Shown here one piece after another: positions 1-4,792 of a stretch of DNA of 5,355 nucleotides (its first letter is position 1; the number at the start of each line of letters is the position of its first letter). Location of the stretch: assembly GCA_027310605.1 (NCBI GenBank), contig DAIDAN010000043.1, forward strand, positions 1 to 5,355, given 5' to 3'. Both the position numbers and the translations under genes were made by a program. The notes below the pieces were generated by a model. It saw only the letters and a list, made by a program, of their open reading frames with translations, ran no database searches and was not told where the DNA came from. Source of the stretch: Candidatus Aenigmatarchaeota archaeon (GTDB lineage Archaea > Aenigmatarchaeota > Aenigmatarchaeia > Aenigmatarchaeales > DAIDAN01).

Positions 1-298
1 CCTTTATCCAAACTTCTGCAAACGAATTATTTTTCCAGTTTTCAATAAAGTATGAGATTGGAACTTCATTATTCGAAGTTGTATTCAGCCACGAAAATCT
101 CAAATCTGAAAAATCAGGTTTCATGTTTTTATCATAGGAAACATTTATGAAAATCTGATAATCAAAAAGAGTGTTTGAGTTTTGAGAGTTATTTACAATT
201 ATGGATTTTTCGTAAATCCAAGAATCATTAGATGCATACGTAGTTAATGGGAGCAATAAAACAAAGATAATAATTGGAAAGAGTTTTTTATTTTGCAT
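1..298 (-). CDS. Secreted DUF2341-type domain protein, N-terminal part (runs off the left edge)
   Basis: An uninterrupted minus-strand frame begins at ATG 298-296 and gives 99 residues before the window ends; the C-terminus lies outside. Residues 1-22 form a signal peptide: basic start (NKK), hydrophobic stretch IIIFVLLLPL, likely cut after YA. The mature part fits the DUF2341 pattern known from archaeal and bacterial surface proteins: WIYEKSIIVNN, then LFDYQIFINVS, then SDLRFSW and finally YFIENW...AEVWIK. It is probably exported and either released or anchored through a missing C-terminus; no enzymatic role is evident. Five N-x-S/T sequons lie in the visible mature part (N24, N36, N52, N72, N90), which would suit glycosylation by the nearby AglB. 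The gene is clearly more AT-rich than the genes to its right. Family assignment is by pattern recognition only; the N-terminal placement and export signal are more certain than the family name. Confidence 0.82.
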   Translation of the reverse strand, partial: MQNKKLFPIIIFVLLLPLTTYASNDSWIYEKSIIVNNSQNSNTLFDYQIFINVSYDKNMKPDFSDLRFSWLNTTSNNEVPISYFIENWKNNSFAEVWIK

Positions 299-319
299 AG
301 TATTTTATACAAAATTTAT

Positions 320-328
320 TATATAAAT
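320..328 (-). promoter_or_regulatory. TATA box for the DUF2341 gene, probably leaderless
   Basis: The minus strand reads ATTTATATA here, centred about 26 bases before the ATG at 298. Archaeal transcription usually starts about that far downstream of the TATA box, so the transcript probably begins at or next to the start codon. No Shine-Dalgarno motif is seen before the ATG, which agrees with a leaderless mRNA. The box is nearly symmetrical and could also serve the divergent methyltransferase gene. Confidence 0.55.
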
Positions 329-358
329 AGCATATTTTGTGATTCAGAAATTAAAAAT

Positions 359-404
359 ATAGTATAACACCTCTTGGAACTCCGAATGGAAGTATTTTAA
401 AGGC
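359..404 (+). other. Probable lost or displaced N-terminus of the methyltransferase gene
   Basis: In frame with the methyltransferase, bases 363-404 translate to YNTSWNSEWKYFKG, which resembles the Trp-rich N-terminal segment that often precedes the SAM-binding fold. This stretch contains no ATG, GTG or TTG, and the codon before it (360-362) is TAG. The bases 359-362 are ATAG; loss of one A would create ATG directly in frame before TAT AAC ACC. Either a single-base insertion (real or from assembly) destroyed the start, or the 5' end was lost at the composition break here, or the resemblance is chance. Confidence 0.4.
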
Positions 405-962
405 TTGAATTTCTTCGGCAGGAAGTTCGCGGAAGGACAGAAAAAAACAGTGAAGAAATTCCTTGAAAAAGAAAACCTTTCGAAAGACTCGAGAATTCTC
501 GACTTCGGCTGCGGGAGCGGGAGGACATTGAAGATGTTCAGGAGCCTCGGCTATGAAAACTCGACAGGCGCTGATGTCTCCCCCAACTCCATGATGTTGT
601 GCGGAAAGGGCGGCTTTGAAAAGGGGAAAGATGTTTTTCTCGTGAAGGAAAGTGGAACGGATTTCAAAGACGGCGAATTCGATTTGGTTTTCGCTGACGG
701 AGTTCTCGAGCATTTCTCTGATTTCTCGCCGATAGTCAGGGAGATGTGCAGGATAAGCAAGAAATATGTTTTAATAACGCAGCCGAACCATTTCTCGCTT
801 TACGGCAGGCTCCTGCGGGGCGCGAACAGGAAGGCTGTTCATGAATACACCTATAAGATTGAAGACTTCAAAAAAGCTTTCGAGAAAAACGGCTTCGAGC
901 TGATTCGGACTTCTTTCTTCAACCTCCGCGAGCAGTGGGCGCTGCTCTTCAGGAAAGAATAA
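405..962 (+). CDS. Class I SAM-dependent methyltransferase (Methyltransf_11 type)
   Basis: A 185-residue soluble methyltransferase with the Rossmann-like class I fold. Residues 31-39 (ILDFGCGSG) are the glycine-rich SAM-binding motif I. The acidic end of strand 2 is at 56-59 (ADVS), and motif IV is at 93-103 (DLVFADGVLEH). Later, YVLITQPNH (121-129) and HEYTYKIEDF...FEKNGFEL (146-166) match the C-terminal half of the Methyltransf_11 group, whose members methylate small molecules, lipids or sugars. The substrate cannot be read from sequence. The only start in frame is TTG 405, with a poor ribosome binding site (AAGG too close), and the frame stays open with protein-like sequence back to 363. 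The annotated start is therefore doubtful and the gene may be 5'-damaged. It ends 213 bases before aglB in the same direction; a role in glycan or lipid modification is only suggested by that neighbour. Confidence 0.9.
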   Translation: MNFFGRKFAEGQKKTVKKFLEKENLSKDSRILDFGCGSGRTLKMFRSLGYENSTGADVSPNSMMLCGKGGFEKGKDVFLVKESGTDFKDGEFDLVFADGVLEHFSDFSPIVREMCRISKKYVLITQPNHFSLYGRLLRGANRKAVHEYTYKIEDFKKAFEKNGFELIRTSFFNLREQWALLFRKE

Positions 963-982
963 TACCAGGCGGCTTCGGTTTC

Positions 983-992
983 TTTATAAATA
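983..992 (+). promoter_or_regulatory. TATA-like box in the methyltransferase-aglB gap
   Basis: TTTATAAATA follows shortly after the methyltransferase stop. If used on the plus strand it would start a transcript near 1012-1018 and give aglB a leader of about 160 bases containing the inverted repeats described at 1017-1023 and 1081-1099. The motif is almost symmetrical, so direction is uncertain, and AT-rich gaps produce such matches by chance. Confidence 0.3.
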
Positions 993-1080
993 TTGGAAAT
1001 TCATATTTGATAAAACATTACGAAAACTTTTCAGGAACGTTAACTTGGCTGCTCGAATCTGCGTTTCTATGAATTCAAGC

Positions 1081-1099
1081 CGTAATGATTTTCATTATG
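1081..1099. promoter_or_regulatory. 19-base dyad ahead of the aglB promoter, candidate operator
   Basis: CGTAATGA-TTT-TCATTATG is an inverted repeat of eight pairs (one G-T if read as RNA) around a three-base centre. It ends four bases before the BRE/TATA element of aglB, where archaeal activators or repressors commonly bind. A further copy of the half-site, CATTACG, lies at 1017-1023 and is a perfect inverted match to 1081-1087. The regulator is unknown. If a transcript crosses this region, the same bases could fold as a hairpin or as a long-range stem. Confidence 0.45.
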
Positions 1100-1102
1100 C
1101 AT

Positions 1103-1115
1103 CGAATTTTAAATA
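1103..1115 (+). promoter_or_regulatory. BRE/TATA promoter of aglB
   Basis: CGAATTTTAAATA joins a purine-containing BRE-like CGAA with a TTTTAAATA box. A start site about 25 bases downstream, near 1136-1140, would leave a leader of roughly 35-40 bases that includes the ribosome binding site at 1164-1169. It is the best TATA match at a suitable distance before aglB. Confidence 0.55.
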
Positions 1116-1163
1116 TTGCGTTTGAAGCGCTCTTATAGCGGTTAAATAAAATCAAGCCATACC

Positions 1164-1169
1164 GAGGTG
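1164..1169 (+). promoter_or_regulatory. Ribosome binding site that decides the aglB start
   Basis: GAGGTG matches the archaeal anti-Shine-Dalgarno region and lies six bases before TTG 1176. The in-frame GTG at 1167-1169 is inside this motif, so it is more likely part of the binding site than the start codon. Confidence 0.7.
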
Positions 1170-1175
1170 TCCCCC

Positions 1176-3248
1176 TTGAAACTTAACGAAATAATCAAAT
1201 ATTGGTGGATTCCCGCGCTGATAGCAATCTTCCTTTTCGCGTTCTGGATACGCCAGCTCAACACGGTGCCGGACAGAATCTTATCTTACGACCCGGTTTT
1301 CCAGTACCGCTTCACCAAGTATATCGCGGACTTCGGAGTTACGCCGCTGTGGGACGAGCTTTCTTATTATGTCGGCCGCGCGGTCTCGATAAACAACTAT
1401 CCGCCGCTGATGTGGTACATCACCGCTTTTGTCTACAAGCTTTTCGCCGCGGGCGCGACATTGAAAACTACGGCGGCGTTCATGGGCGCGGTTTTCGGAG
1501 CTATGATAACGATTCCCGCGTTCCTGCTCGGCCGTGAGCTGTCGAACAAATACGGCGGCTTGATGGCTGCGCTGCTCGTCGGAACAGCGCCGCAGATTCT
1601 GGTGCGAACCTTCGGAAGCTCCTTCGACAACGACCAGCTCGTCCTGTTCTTCATCCTCCTCACGACTTATCTCGGGATTTACGCGATGCGGAAGCGCACC
1701 GTCGGAAGCGTCTCGCTTGCGGTGCTCGGTTTCACGGCGTTCGCGGTGACATGGGGTGTTTACTGGTACCCGTTCTTCGTTTTGGCAGGAACAGCCGTTA
1801 TCTATTTCCTTCTTGGAATTATTTTCGGCGACAGGAAAACTAAAATGAACTTTGACGAGAAGATTAAGCACGCATGGACCGAGGGAAAGAGAAACATCGC
1901 AGTGCTTGTTTCGCTGTTCGCGGGAATATTCATCGCAGCCTCCCTGCTCTCCGCAGACCCGCTCGGTTCGATAGGCGCGCTGTTTGGATTCGCCGGGAAC
2001 GCTGAGAAATGGATTGTGAACATCTCGATTGCGGAACTCCAGCCCGCGGGATTCGCGCTCGCGAACATCGGCAGCTGGATAACGATGATGGGAAGGTTCG
2101 CAGTCGGGGACGCGCTTATCGACATTCTCATCTTCCTTGCTTTCACGGGTCTGATTATTTTCGGCCTGGCGGCGACATACAAAAAAAATATTTTCAGGAA
2201 AGCGGCGCTTCTTGCGTTACTGGCAATCTCACTTTTTACTGTGACCGCTGGAACGCGATTCACGGAATTCACCTCAGGCTTCATGATAATTCTCGTGGCA
2301 GCGGGATTCGGATATCTTGTTGATTGGACAAGCAAGAAAGGGCGGTTCCCGCTCGCGCTCGCCGCGGGATTGGGGCTGGCAATCGTTTTCACCGCCGCAA
2401 GCCTCGGTTATGCGACGGGCTTGGTTGTCGGACCAGACCAGGACGCGAACTGGGACGGCGCCTGGAACTTTTTGAAAACCCAAACACCGCAGGACTCGCT
2501 CGTCGGGACTTGGTGGGACCCGGGGCACATGGTAACAGGCTTGGCTGAGAGAAGGGTTGTCGCGGACGGTGCGCACTGCGGCTTCGACTGCAAGTACACG
2601 ATAAACGACAGGATTGTGGACTTGGGAAAGACTTTCGCAACCAATAACGAAAACGAATCGGTGCAGATAATCAGAAAATATCAGGGAGACTCTCCGAAAG
2701 TTTATTGGATTGCTTCCGATGATTTGATAGGAAAATTCCAGTGGCTCCAGTATTACGGCACCGGCTGCGACGCGCGCTCCGACCAGAAATGTCCGCTTTA
2801 TTACCAGCTGCCGCAGCAGTCCGTGAGATACACCCTGAACGGAGACATAGGACTGAGGGATTATGGGAATGTGATTATCCTGCCGGGAAAGGTTCCGCTG
2901 GCTTTGTTGAAGCAGGAAACGAATGCCGCGTTCTTCGCGGAGACTTTGTATTACGACAATGGGGAGGTAAAGAATTACAAACTTGACAGCAACATAACCG
3001 AATTGATGCAGCAGATAAAGCCCGTGACAGACCAGCTCGGGCTGAAACTCTCGCAGCAGCCTTTGCCTGTAACGGTTTGGGTGCGCTCCGATTATGCTTA
3101 TGCCGTGATAATCCCGCAGAATTTGCGCAACAACATCTTCACGAAGATGTTCTTCCTCGAGGGCGCGGGCTTGAGCGACTTCAAGCAGGTCTTCAGGAAC
3201 GAGGAGGTGAAGATATACGAAGTGACGGCGCTGGAGGGCAAAAATTAA
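1176..3248 (+). CDS. aglB: Oligosaccharyltransferase AglB (STT3 family)
   Basis: This membrane enzyme transfers a lipid-linked glycan to Asn of N-x-S/T sequons on exported proteins, acting on the outer face of the membrane. The TTG start gives 690 residues, in the range of shorter archaeal AglB proteins; GTG 1167 would add three. The N-terminal part holds about a dozen hydrophobic segments, beginning with WWIPALIAIFLFAFWIR, and the soluble C-terminal domain starts near residue 420. Family motifs in order (TTG numbering): first catalytic Asp D39 in SYDPVFQYR, the acidic pair D151/D153 in FDND, the SVSE/TIXE-type SIAE ending at E287, R361 in TRFTEF, the WWDxG sequon-binding motif WWDPG (446-450), and a DK-like motif SDDLIGK (514-520). 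The C-terminus ends in the usual F-x-x-V-F-R...VKIYEV strand. WWDPG has Pro where Tyr is common. Four Cys (468, 472, 531, 539) lie in the external domain. It has its own likely promoter and is followed 13 bases later by the nuclease gene. Confidence 0.96.
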   Translation: MKLNEIIKYWWIPALIAIFLFAFWIRQLNTVPDRILSYDPVFQYRFTKYIADFGVTPLWDELSYYVGRAVSINNYPPLMWYITAFVYKLFAAGATLKTTAAFMGAVFGAMITIPAFLLGRELSNKYGGLMAALLVGTAPQILVRTFGSSFDNDQLVLFFILLTTYLGIYAMRKRTVGSVSLAVLGFTAFAVTWGVYWYPFFVLAGTAVIYFLLGIIFGDRKTKMNFDEKIKHAWTEGKRNIAVLVSLFAGIFIAASLLSADPLGSIGALFGFAGNAEKWIVNISIAELQPAGFALANIGSWITMMGRFAVGDALIDILIFLAFTGLIIFGLAATYKKNIFRKAALLALLAISLFTVTAGTRFTEFTSGFMIILVAAGFGYLVDWTSKKGRFPLALAAGLGLAIVFTAASLGYATGLVVGPDQDANWDGAWNFLKTQTPQDSLVGTWWDPGHMVTGLAERRVVADGAHCGFDCKYTINDRIVDLGKTFATNNENESVQIIRKYQGDSPKVYWIASDDLIGKFQWLQYYGTGCDARSDQKCPLYYQLPQQSVRYTLNGDIGLRDYGNVIILPGKVPLALLKQETNAAFFAETLYYDNGEVKNYKLDSNITELMQQIKPVTDQLGLKLSQQPLPVTVWVRSDYAYAVIIPQNLRNNIFTKMFFLEGAGLSDFKQVFRNEEVKIYEVTALEGKN

Positions 3249-3256
3249 GAGAGTGA
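3249..3256 (+). promoter_or_regulatory. Ribosome binding site of the nuclease gene
   Basis: GAGAGTGA, a slightly imperfect match to the archaeal Shine-Dalgarno sequence, directly follows the aglB stop and lies five bases before ATG 3262. The in-frame GTG at 3253 is inside it and has no binding site of its own, so ATG 3262 is preferred. Confidence 0.5.
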
Positions 3257-3261
3257 AAAAA

Positions 3262-3828
3262 ATGGCGATACACAAAAAGATAAAGGAGAGACAATCGGAA
3301 GTCCAAAAAAGCGGAGACGCGTGGGAAATTTTTGTAATGGATTTCGTAAACAAAAAACTGAAAGAAAACAGTTCTGATATAAGAATAATCAGGGGAAAGG
3401 AAGTCCAGAAAAATTCAGCAATATGGGAAAAACTTGCCATACCCGTCGGCAACAATGAAAAAATATGGGGAGATGTTGACTTGATTGCCTTGAAAAACGA
3501 GGAGCCCATCGCCGTGATAAGCTGCAAGACAAGTTTGCACGGCAGGCTTTCCGAGACATTATTTTATGCTGTTGTCCTGAAAGATATGATAGAAGATTTG
3601 AAAGTAGCGTTCGCGACATCCGACAAGGGAAGGCAGCAAAAAGCCGAAGTGTTCTCGTCTGAATGGGGAAGCGAAGAAAAACCAACGAAAGACAGATTAT
3701 TAGCTGAAAAGTATCTCGACGGCGTCTATATTTACAACAAGAACACAAATCTCGGAGGAAAAATAAAAACTCTGGAAGAGTTGCCGAAAGATTTGGAAGC
3801 TTGGTCGAAGAAGGCAATCATTTCCTGA
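3262..3828 (+). CDS. Probable type II restriction endonuclease, PD-(D/E)XK fold
   Basis: A 188-residue soluble protein (191 if GTG 3253 is used). The core is GDVDLIAL (70-77) followed by PIAVISCKTS (82-91), the strand-turn-strand pattern of a PD-(D/E)XK nuclease with metal ligand D73 (or D71) and catalytic K89. The position normally held by Glu/Asp is S87 (SCK). Such Ser-x-Lys sites are known in the CCGG-family enzymes (Cfr10I, NgoMIV type), where a Glu in the following helix replaces it; here E98 is a candidate, though its spacing is shorter than in those enzymes. The SCKTSLxxRLxETLFY stretch (87-102) recalls BsaWI-like nucleases, from memory only, so the recognition site is not assigned. 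It converges on a DNA methyltransferase with overlapping 3' ends, which is the main support for restriction. It has no visible promoter and probably shares the aglB transcript. Composition is more AT- and Lys-rich than aglB. Confidence 0.8.
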   Translation: MAIHKKIKERQSEVQKSGDAWEIFVMDFVNKKLKENSSDIRIIRGKEVQKNSAIWEKLAIPVGNNEKIWGDVDLIALKNEEPIAVISCKTSLHGRLSETLFYAVVLKDMIEDLKVAFATSDKGRQQKAEVFSSEWGSEEKPTKDRLLAEKYLDGVYIYNKNTNLGGKIKTLEELPKDLEAWSKKAIIS

Positions 3829-4597
3829 AGCTTGAAAGACTTTTTTGCGAGATTATTTTCTTTACCCTGTTCTCGGCGGTCTTACAGTATTCTTTTGAGA
3901 TGTCAATATGTATGAATTTTCTTTCAGTCTTGCACGCCACGGCAGCCACAGTTCCCGTGCCGCCGAACATGTCAAAAACGACGTTGCCCTTGTATGTATA
4001 GAATTTTATCAGCCTGTAAATCAGCTCTTCCGGAAACGGCGCGGGATGCCCGTTTCTCTGAGTTTCCGGAGGAACATACCACATACCATCGGAGAATTTC
4101 ATAAACTCCTCTTTCGTTATGTCTGCGTCTTTTTGATTTCCATCAAGCCTTGAGCCATCTTTTGAAAAAACCAAGACATATTCCCAAGAAGGGACTATAT
4201 GCGGATTGGCCGGGCTCTTGAAGCTTCCCCATGCTGTCCTTTTTAGCATCGTTTGCTTATACCAGATTATCTCGGTCCTGAAAGTCATTCCTATCTTTCT
4301 CATCTGGTTTGAGAAATCATGATGTATGGGCACGAAATTTTTTATTCCTGTGGGGGCTATGTTCAAGGCAAACCTCCCTCCCGGAACCAGAATTCTTTTT
4401 GTTTCAATCCAAACTTTTTCCAGCCAATTCAGGTAATCTTCGTATTTCATGCTGTCGTTATGAGAATCATAATTCTTCCCAAGATTATACGGCGGCGATG
4501 TTATAGCCAAATGAATAGAGTTGTCAGGTATTTTCTTCATCTCTTCCAAGACGTCGCCGCAGATTATTTTATTTAGAGGCGATTTCATAAAACTCAT
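3818..4597 (-). CDS. Beta-class DNA amino-methyltransferase, likely N4-cytosine
   Basis: A 259-residue modification enzyme that would protect the host target site by adding a methyl group from SAM to an exocyclic amine. Motif IV, TSPPYN (33-38), comes before the SAM-binding motif I, DMFGGTGTV (209-217). This order defines the beta class. EYVLVFSK (139-146) and HPAPFPEELIYRLIKFYT (184-201, motif X region) also fit. SPPY rather than DPPY favours m4C over m6A, though beta-class exceptions exist. The target-recognition part probably lies within 85-180. ATG 4597 follows the stop of the ribbon-helix-helix gene by three bases and lacks a clear ribosome binding site, so translational coupling is likely; ATG 4588 is an alternative. 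The last 11 bases overlap the end of the convergent nuclease gene. All motifs look intact, so the enzyme is probably active. Confidence 0.94.
   Translation of the reverse strand: MSFMKSPLNKIICGDVLEEMKKIPDNSIHLAITSPPYNLGKNYDSHNDSMKYEDYLNWLEKVWIETKRILVPGGRFALNIAPTGIKNFVPIHHDFSNQMRKIGMTFRTEIIWYKQTMLKRTAWGSFKSPANPHIVPSWEYVLVFSKDGSRLDGNQKDADITKEEFMKFSDGMWYVPPETQRNGHPAPFPEELIYRLIKFYTYKGNVVFDMFGGTGTVAAVACKTERKFIHIDISKEYCKTAENRVKKIISQKSLSSFRK
3839..3846 (+). terminator. T-tract after the nuclease gene
   Basis: A run of six T (3841-3846) starts 12 bases after the nuclease stop, followed by more T-rich sequence (ttattttcttt, 3853 onward). Archaeal RNA polymerase terminates at such tracts without a needed hairpin. 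It lies inside the methyltransferase coding region, which also requires Lys codons there, so chance is possible. Confidence 0.3.
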
Positions 4598-4600
4598 CTT

Positions 4601-4741
4601 TCATTTTTTATCTTTCAAATATTTTTCTATTAACGATTCAACTATTTCTGTAGCAGTCTTTCCTTCCTCAATAGCCCGTATCCTTAATTTCGCCCATTTT
4701 TTTGTATCAACATTCATGCTTATTTTTTGTTTTTCTACCAT
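4601..4741 (-). CDS. Small ribbon-helix-helix DNA-binding protein, likely regulator of the restriction-modification module
   Basis: A complete 46-residue gene, ATG 4741-4739 to TGA 4603-4601. The protein has the ribbon-helix-helix layout: a beta strand KISMNVD (6-12), helix A TKKWAKLRIRAIEEG (13-27), the GKT turn (27-29) and helix B TATEIVESLIEKYL (29-42), with a Lys-rich tail. Such proteins act as dimers that insert the paired strands into the major groove, usually as repressors. The start is supported by an AAGGTAAT ribosome binding site five bases upstream. It directly precedes the methyltransferase gene (three bases between them) and has a strong TATA box overlapped by a tandem repeat, which suggests autoregulation of the regulator-methyltransferase pair. 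An antitoxin role is an alternative, but no toxin-like gene is adjacent. Confidence 0.88.
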   Translation of the reverse strand: MVEKQKISMNVDTKKWAKLRIRAIEEGKTATEIVESLIEKYLKDKK

Positions 4742-4746
4742 AGAAT

Positions 4747-4754
4747 ATTACCTT
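4747..4754 (-). promoter_or_regulatory. Ribosome binding site of the ribbon-helix-helix gene
   Basis: The minus strand reads AAGGTAAT, close to the AGGTGAT consensus, five bases before ATG 4741. It fixes that ATG as the start rather than the internal ATG at 4717. Confidence 0.5.
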
Positions 4755-4762
4755 ATATATTT

Positions 4763-4777
4763 ATGTATAGATGTATA
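4763..4777. repeat. Tandem ATGTATA repeat, candidate operator of the ribbon-helix-helix protein
   Basis: Two identical copies of ATGTATA (4763-4769 and 4771-4777) are spaced by one base, a period of eight. The second copy overlaps the TATA box of the ribbon-helix-helix gene. Ribbon-helix-helix repressors such as MetJ are known to bind tandem short boxes with about this period. Binding here would block TBP/TFB and shut off regulator and methyltransferase together. The region is AT-rich, so part of the repetition may be compositional. Confidence 0.5.
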
Positions 4778-4790
4778 TATAAAGATTTGC
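4774..4790 (-). promoter_or_regulatory. BRE/TATA promoter of the ribbon-helix-helix and methyltransferase genes
   Basis: The minus strand reads GCAAATC followed by TTTATATATA, a BRE-like element and a near-ideal archaeal TATA box. A start about 25 bases downstream falls near 4752, just ahead of or within the AAGGTAAT site, leaving a leader of about ten bases. The upstream edge lies only a few bases after the stop of the radical SAM gene. Confidence 0.65.
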
Positions 4791-4792
4791 CT

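Noticed and set aside
1012..1100. Possible box C/D guide RNA or other small RNA gene in the gap before aglB
   Set aside because: No clear RUGAUGA and CUGA box pair is present at the expected spacing, and the inverted repeats are better explained as an operator or leader fold.
1128..1140. CGCT/AGCG hairpin in the aglB leader
   Set aside because: Only four base pairs; too short to support a terminator or riboswitch.
3202..3209. Perfect GGAGGTGA Shine-Dalgarno-like sequence near the end of aglB
   Set aside because: It encodes part of the conserved NEEVKIYEV strand and no start codon in the nuclease frame follows at a suitable distance.
1281..3527. Long antisense reading frames across aglB, including one of 417 codons on the minus strand
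   Set aside because: Their translations are Arg/Ser-rich, low in recognisable motifs and mirror the codon pattern of aglB; they are shadows of the real gene.
4601..4741. Ribbon-helix-helix protein as the antitoxin of a toxin-antitoxin pair
   Set aside because: The downstream gene is a full DNA methyltransferase with all motifs and there is no toxin-like small gene next to it.
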